Positions 59,868 to 64,000 of a DNA stretch of 64,000 nucleotides are shown piece by piece. Origin of the DNA: Congeria kusceri (Eukaryota > Mollusca > Bivalvia > Myida > Dreissenidae); the NCBI GenBank assembly GCA_027627225.1, contig CM051025.1, positions 53,462,681-53,526,680 on the forward strand, written 5' to 3'. Each line of letters opens with the position of its first letter. The stretch's first letter is position 1. The position numbers were made by a program, and so were the translations under genes. A model generated the notes under the pieces. It did no database searches, was not told the origin of the DNA, and was given only the letters and a program-made list of their open reading frames with translations.

Positions 59868-60299
59868 TTAATCTTCAACAAATTATGGGCGTAACCTAGA
59901 GTTTTGAGAATAGTTCCAGCCATATACTGAAAACTGGCCACGCACCCTGGCGCCATGTTTTTCAACGGAACAGAACTATTTGGGCAACTTTTCCAGAGGA
60001 ATACCTATGTGTGTGAAATTATTTCGAAATCCAACCAGTGGTCTCTGACAAGAAGCTATCGATATAGTCGTATGATGCAAAATGCCGAAGCCCCCTTGTG
60101 GCCATGTTTTAAAGCTCGCGGAACCATTTACGCGGCTTAAGTAGAAAACCGTCCAATGAACATTTCTGTGAAATGATTTCGAGATCAAGTCGTTTATGAC
60201 CAGAAAAGTTCCAAAGTTTTGAACCATTACTAAGTACCAAGCTCGAATCGAAATGCTAAACTTACGACCGTGTCCATTTTTAAAGTCTCTAATGCTCAC

Positions 60300-60473
60300 C
60301 AATAATAACGCATTTCTGACCAGTACTATTCCAAAGTCCATTGCTGCCACATGTGACTGTCCCACTTCCATTAAGGTTGTATCCGGTGTGACACGATATT
60401 GTAGCCGCAGAACCGTACGTGGTGGCGGTGTGTGACACGCTGCCGTTTGGAGGGGCAGATAAACGTCCACAAT
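60300..60473 (-). CDS. Sushi exon 5 (G2b type)
   Basis: DCGRLSAPPNGSV, SNGLW; differs from exon 9 by single substitutions. Offset from exon 9 is 3716 bp. Confidence 0.9.
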
Positions 60474-61007
60474 CTGTTTTACAAATACAGATACAAGTGT
60501 TACATGCATCGAAAACATTTTCTAACAGGACACGCGGTTAGTTTTCCATAGATAAAGAAGCAAATTAGCCATAGGTTAATCTTCAACAAATTATGGGCGG
60601 AACCTAGTGTTTTGAGAATAGTTCCAGCCATATACTGAAAACTGGCCACGCACCCTGGCGCCATGTTTTTCAACGAAGCAGAACCATTTGGGCAACTTTG
60701 GTAGAGGAATACCTATGTCTGTGAAATTATTTCGAAATCCAACCAGTGGTTTCTGACAAGAAGTTTTCAATATAGTCGTATGAGGTAAAATGCCCAAGCC
60801 CCCTTGTGGCCATGTTTTAAACCACGCGGAACCATTTACGCGGCTTAAGTAGAAAACCGTCAAATGAACATTTCTGTGAAATGATTTCGAGATCCAATCG
60901 TTTCTGACAAGAAAAGTTGCAAAGTCTTCAAAAATTACTAAGTACCAAACTCGTATCGAAATGCTAAACTTACGAACGTGTCCATCTTTAAAGTGTCTAA
61001 TGCTCAC

Positions 61008-61084
61008 CAATCATAACGCATTTCTGACCAGTACTATTCCAATGTCTATTGCTGCCACATGTGACTGTCCCACTTCCATTAAGG
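61008..61084 (-). pseudogene. Half sushi relic (3' half only)
   Basis: Third copy of the half exon; SNRHW instead of SNGHW. Confidence 0.8.
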
Positions 61085-61516
61085 TTAATCTTCAACAAAT
61101 TATGGGCGTAACCGAGAGTTTTGAGAATAGTTCCAGCCATATTCTGAAAACTGGCCACGCACCCTGGCGCCATGTTTTTCAACGGAACAGAACCATTTGG
61201 GCAACTTTTCCAGAGGAATACATATGTGTGTGAAATTATTTCGAAATCCAACCAGTGGTCTCTGACAAGAAGCTATCGATATAGTCGTATGATGCAAAAT
61301 GCCGAAGCCCCCTTGTGGCCATGTTTTAAACCTCGCGGAACCATTTACGCGGCTTAAGTAGAAAACCGTCAAATGAACATTTCTGTGAAATGATTTCGAG
61401 ATCCAGTCGTTTATAACCAGAAAAGTTTCAAAGTTTTGAAACATTACTAAGTACCAAGCTCGTATCGAAATGCTAAACTTACGAACGTGTCCATCTTTAA
61501 AGTCTCTAATGCTCAC

Positions 61517-61690
61517 CAATAATAGCGCATTTCTGACCAGTACTATTCCAAAGTCCATTGCTGCCACATGTGACTGTCCCACTTCCATTAAGGTTGTATC
61601 CGGTGTGACACGATATTGTAGCCGCAGATCCGTACGTGGTGGCGGTGTGTGACACGCTGCCGTTTGGAGGGGCAGTTAAACGTCCACAAT
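61517..61690 (-). CDS. Sushi exon 4 (G2b type)
   Basis: SNGLW and QKCAII; offset 4933 bp from exon 9. Confidence 0.9.
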
Positions 61691-62224
61691 CTGTTTTACA
61701 AATACAGATACAAGTGTTACATGCATCGAAAACATTTTCTAACAGGACACGCGGTTAGTTTTCCATAGATAAAGAAGCAAATTAGCCATAGGTTAATCTT
61801 CAACAAATTATGGGCGGAACCTAGTGTTTTGAGAATAGTTCCAGCCACATATAGAAAACTGGCCACGCACCCTGGCGCCATGTTTTTCAACGAAGCAGAA
61901 CCATTTGGGCAACTTTGGTAGAGGAATACCTATGTCTGTGAAATTATTTCGAAATCCAACAAGTGGTTTCTGACAAGAAGTTTTCAATATAGTCGTATGA
62001 GGTAAAATGCCCAAGCCCCCTTGTGGCCATGTTTTAAACCACGCGGAACCATTTACGCGGCTTAAGTAGAAAACCGTCAAATGAACATTTCTGTGAAATG
62101 ATTTCGAGATCCAATCGTTTCTGACAAGAAAAGTTGCAAAGTCTTCAAAAATTACTAAGTACCAAACTCGTATCGAAATGCTAAACTTACGAACGTGTCC
62201 ATCTTTAAAGTGTCTAATGCTCAC

Positions 62225-62398
62225 CAATAATAACGCATTTCTGACCAGTACTATTCCAATGTCCATTGCTGCCACATGTGACTGTCCTACTTCCATTAAG
62301 GTTGTATCCGGTGTGACACGATATTGTAGCCGCAGATCCGTACGTGGTGGCGGTGTGTGACACGCTGCCGTTTGGAGGGGCAGTTAAACGTCCACAAT
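62225..62398 (-). CDS. Sushi exon 3 (G2a type)
   Basis: Offset exactly 4934 bp from exon 8, and identical in type (SNGHW). Confidence 0.9.
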
Positions 62399-62926
62399 CT
62401 GTTTTACAAATACAGATACAAGTGTTACATGCATCGAAAACATTTTCTAACAGGACACGCGGCTAGTTTTCCATAGATAAAGAAGCAAATTAGTCACAGG
62501 TTAATCTTCAACAAATTATGGGCGGAACCTAGTGTTTTGAGAATAGTTCCAGCCATATACTGAAAACTGGCCACGCACCCTGGCGCCATGTTTTTCAACG
62601 GAGCAGAACCATTTGGGCAAAATTGGTAGAGGAATACCTATGTCTGTGAAATTATTTCGAAATCAAACCAGTGGTTTCAGAAAAGAAGATTTCAATATAG
62701 TCGTATGAGGTAAAATGCCCACGCCCCATTGTGGCTATGTTTTAAACCAAGTGGAACCATTTACGCGGCTTTAGTAGAAAACCGTTCAATCAACAGTTCT
62801 GTGAAATGATTTCGAGATCCAGGCGTTCCTAACAAGAAAAGGTTTTCCAAAATTACTATGTATCAAACTCGAATCGAAATTGCTAAACTCACGAACGTGT
62901 CCATCTTTAAAGTATCTAATGCTCAC

Positions 62927-63100
62927 CAATAATAACGCATTTCTGACCAGTACTGTTCCAATGTCCACTGCTGCCACATGTGATTGTCATACTTCCATTA
63001 AGGTTGTATCCGGTGTGACACGATATTGAAGCCGTAGACCCGTACGTGGTGGCGGTGTGTGACACGATGCCATTTTCAGGGTCATTTAAGCGTCCACAAT
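62927..63100 (-). CDS. Sushi exon 2 (G3 type)
   Basis: Offset 4934 bp from exon 7; same ENGIV and SSGHW variants. Confidence 0.9.
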
Positions 63101-63572
63101 CTGTTATATAAATACATATGACAGTGTTACATGCATCAAAACATAATTATATTTATATGCTTTATAAAATATAACATTATCAAAAGCCCGCATTCTGTTG
63201 TCTGAATGAAATCAGTATTCATAATAAGCATCCGGTATAAGCTGTGGCTTTTTAATTATTGTAAAATGGTTTCATGAGTACGGCTTAATTGTGCGCTGTC
63301 ATGGGGGTGAATATTTAAATAAAATAAAACACCTATATCACATATTATATTACACTCGTCAAATAGCACAAAATCTAAGTAATATTATCCATGGAAAAAT
63401 AGCATACACTGTATGCAAACATCAGCCACTTATTATTTTTTCACTTAACAGCTTAATGTTGTTTCACAGTCGATATCAAAGGTATCATGGCGTAGATCTT
63501 ATATTTAACAAATGTCGTGTAAAGTTTGCCTAGCCAACAAATGACCGAATGTTAAAATACTTCATAACTTAC

Positions 63573-63746
63573 CAACAGGATTGCATGTCTGCCCAGTACT
63601 GTCCCAAAATCGGTTGCTACCACATGTGACTGTCCTACTTCCATTAAGGTTGTATCCTGTGTGACACGATATTGAAGCCGCAGATCCGTACGTGGTGGCG
63701 GTGTGTGACACGTTGCCGTTCTTAGGGGCAGTTAAACGTCCACAAT
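63573..63746 (-). CDS. Sushi exon 1 in window (G1 type)
   Basis: Offset 4934 bp from exon 6; SNRFW, TCNPV. It begins in phase 1, so more coding exons must lie beyond the window. Confidence 0.9.
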
Positions 63747-64000
63747 CTGATTTACAAATATAGATAAAAGTGTCACATGCACCGAAACCATATTCTAACA
63801 GGACACGCGGCTAGTTTTTCATAGATAAAGAAGGAAATCAGCCATAGGTTAATTTTCAACAAATTATGGGCGGAACCTAGAGTTTTGAGAATAGTTCCAG
63901 CCATATACTGAAAACTGGCCACGCCCACTGGCGCCATGTTTTTGCAACGGAACAGAACCATTTGAACAACTTTTGCAGAGGAATACCTATGTGTGTGAAA

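Larger units (their letters stand above)
14753..63746 (-). other. Gene B: giant sushi-repeat adhesion GPCR (49 exons, 5' end missing)
   Basis: Gene-level entry. Exons in transcript order run from 63746 to 14753: 19 sushi exons, a Thr/Ser-rich exon, 10 sushi exons, HormR, GAIN/GPS (8 exons) and the 7TM block (10 exons). Summed length is 7247 nt and all phases match with no in-frame stop before the last TGA. The domain order sushi-HormR-GAIN-7TM is that of an adhesion-class receptor: a surface protein with a large adhesive ectodomain, self-cleaved at the GPS and signalling through G proteins. Introns carry two LTR retroelements and several smaller elements. A break into two genes, for instance at the 12.2-kb intron 24476-36671, cannot be excluded from sequence alone. 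Confidence 0.7.
55093..64000. repeat. Recent tandem array of exon-bearing units (0.7-kb and 4.93-kb periods)
   Basis: Exons and introns recur together. Exon spacings are 707, 702, 646, then 708, 702, 646, with a 4934-bp offset between blocks 56584-59080 and 61517-64000; a further 3716-bp offset links 55624-56760 with 59341-60476. The blocks are nearly identical, for example in the 240-bp stretch at 58357 against 63291. The intron part contains a twofold internal repeat (compare 60654-60780 with 60806-60935). Confidence 0.93.

Noticed and set aside
55624..62296. Minus-strand open frames of 118-180 codons repeated through the array (for example 59976-60518, 59341-59862, 61100-61588)
   Set aside because: They run across a sushi exon in the wrong frame and through intron and splice sites. 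Their similarity to each other comes from DNA duplication, not from protein constraint.

Overview
The window is animal genomic DNA, most likely from a mollusc and probably a bivalve. It is intron-rich and AT-rich, and carries an AA15-type polysaccharide monooxygenase, a sushi-rich adhesion GPCR, Ty3-type and BEL/Pao-type LTR elements, hAT-like and foldback elements and tRNA-derived SINE pieces. The phylum is inferred from gene and repeat content; no marker gene proves it.

Two protein-coding genes converge. Gene A (+ strand, 1-12483, 5' end outside the window) has four visible exons that join in perfect phase. They encode the C-terminal part of an AA15 LPMO (chitin-binding type-4) domain, a proline- and glutamine-containing linker with furin-type sites, and a C-terminal cysteine-knot-like domain resembling Spaetzle. 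Its 7.3 kb third visible intron holds a 79-bp satellite array, an old duplicated block, a tRNA-like relic and a TATA/initiator pair followed by a phase-compatible mini-exon. 12484-14752 is the intergenic gap between the two 3' ends.

Gene B (- strand, 63746 down to 14753, 5' end outside the window) reads as one huge adhesion GPCR. From N to C it has 29 intact sushi/CCP exons (one interrupted by a Thr/Ser-rich exon after the first 19), a HormR domain, a GAIN domain with an intact GPS (HL/T), seven transmembrane helices and a short cytoplasmic tail. I traced 49 exons totalling 7247 nt; every splice phase agrees and one frame runs to a stop (about 2,415 codons). Sushi exons are all phase 1-1, so gain or loss of an exon keeps the frame.

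The sushi region evolves in tandem blocks. 36.6-41.1 kb is an A-B-C trimer repeated; 41.6-52.5 kb is an older, mixed D/E/F array; 54.9-64 kb is a very recent array in which about 0.7-kb units are nested in a 4.93-kb higher-order repeat, with truncated exon copies amplified along with intact ones. Mobile elements sit in the introns: a complete but mutated Ty3-type element (26219-36538, same strand as gene B, 4-bp target duplication), a mutated BEL/Pao element (46449-51303, opposite strand, flanked by an unusual 62-bp direct repeat), two hAT-like elements and several foldback/MITE-like sequences.

All exon calls come from reading frame, splice sites and phase; no transcript evidence was available.
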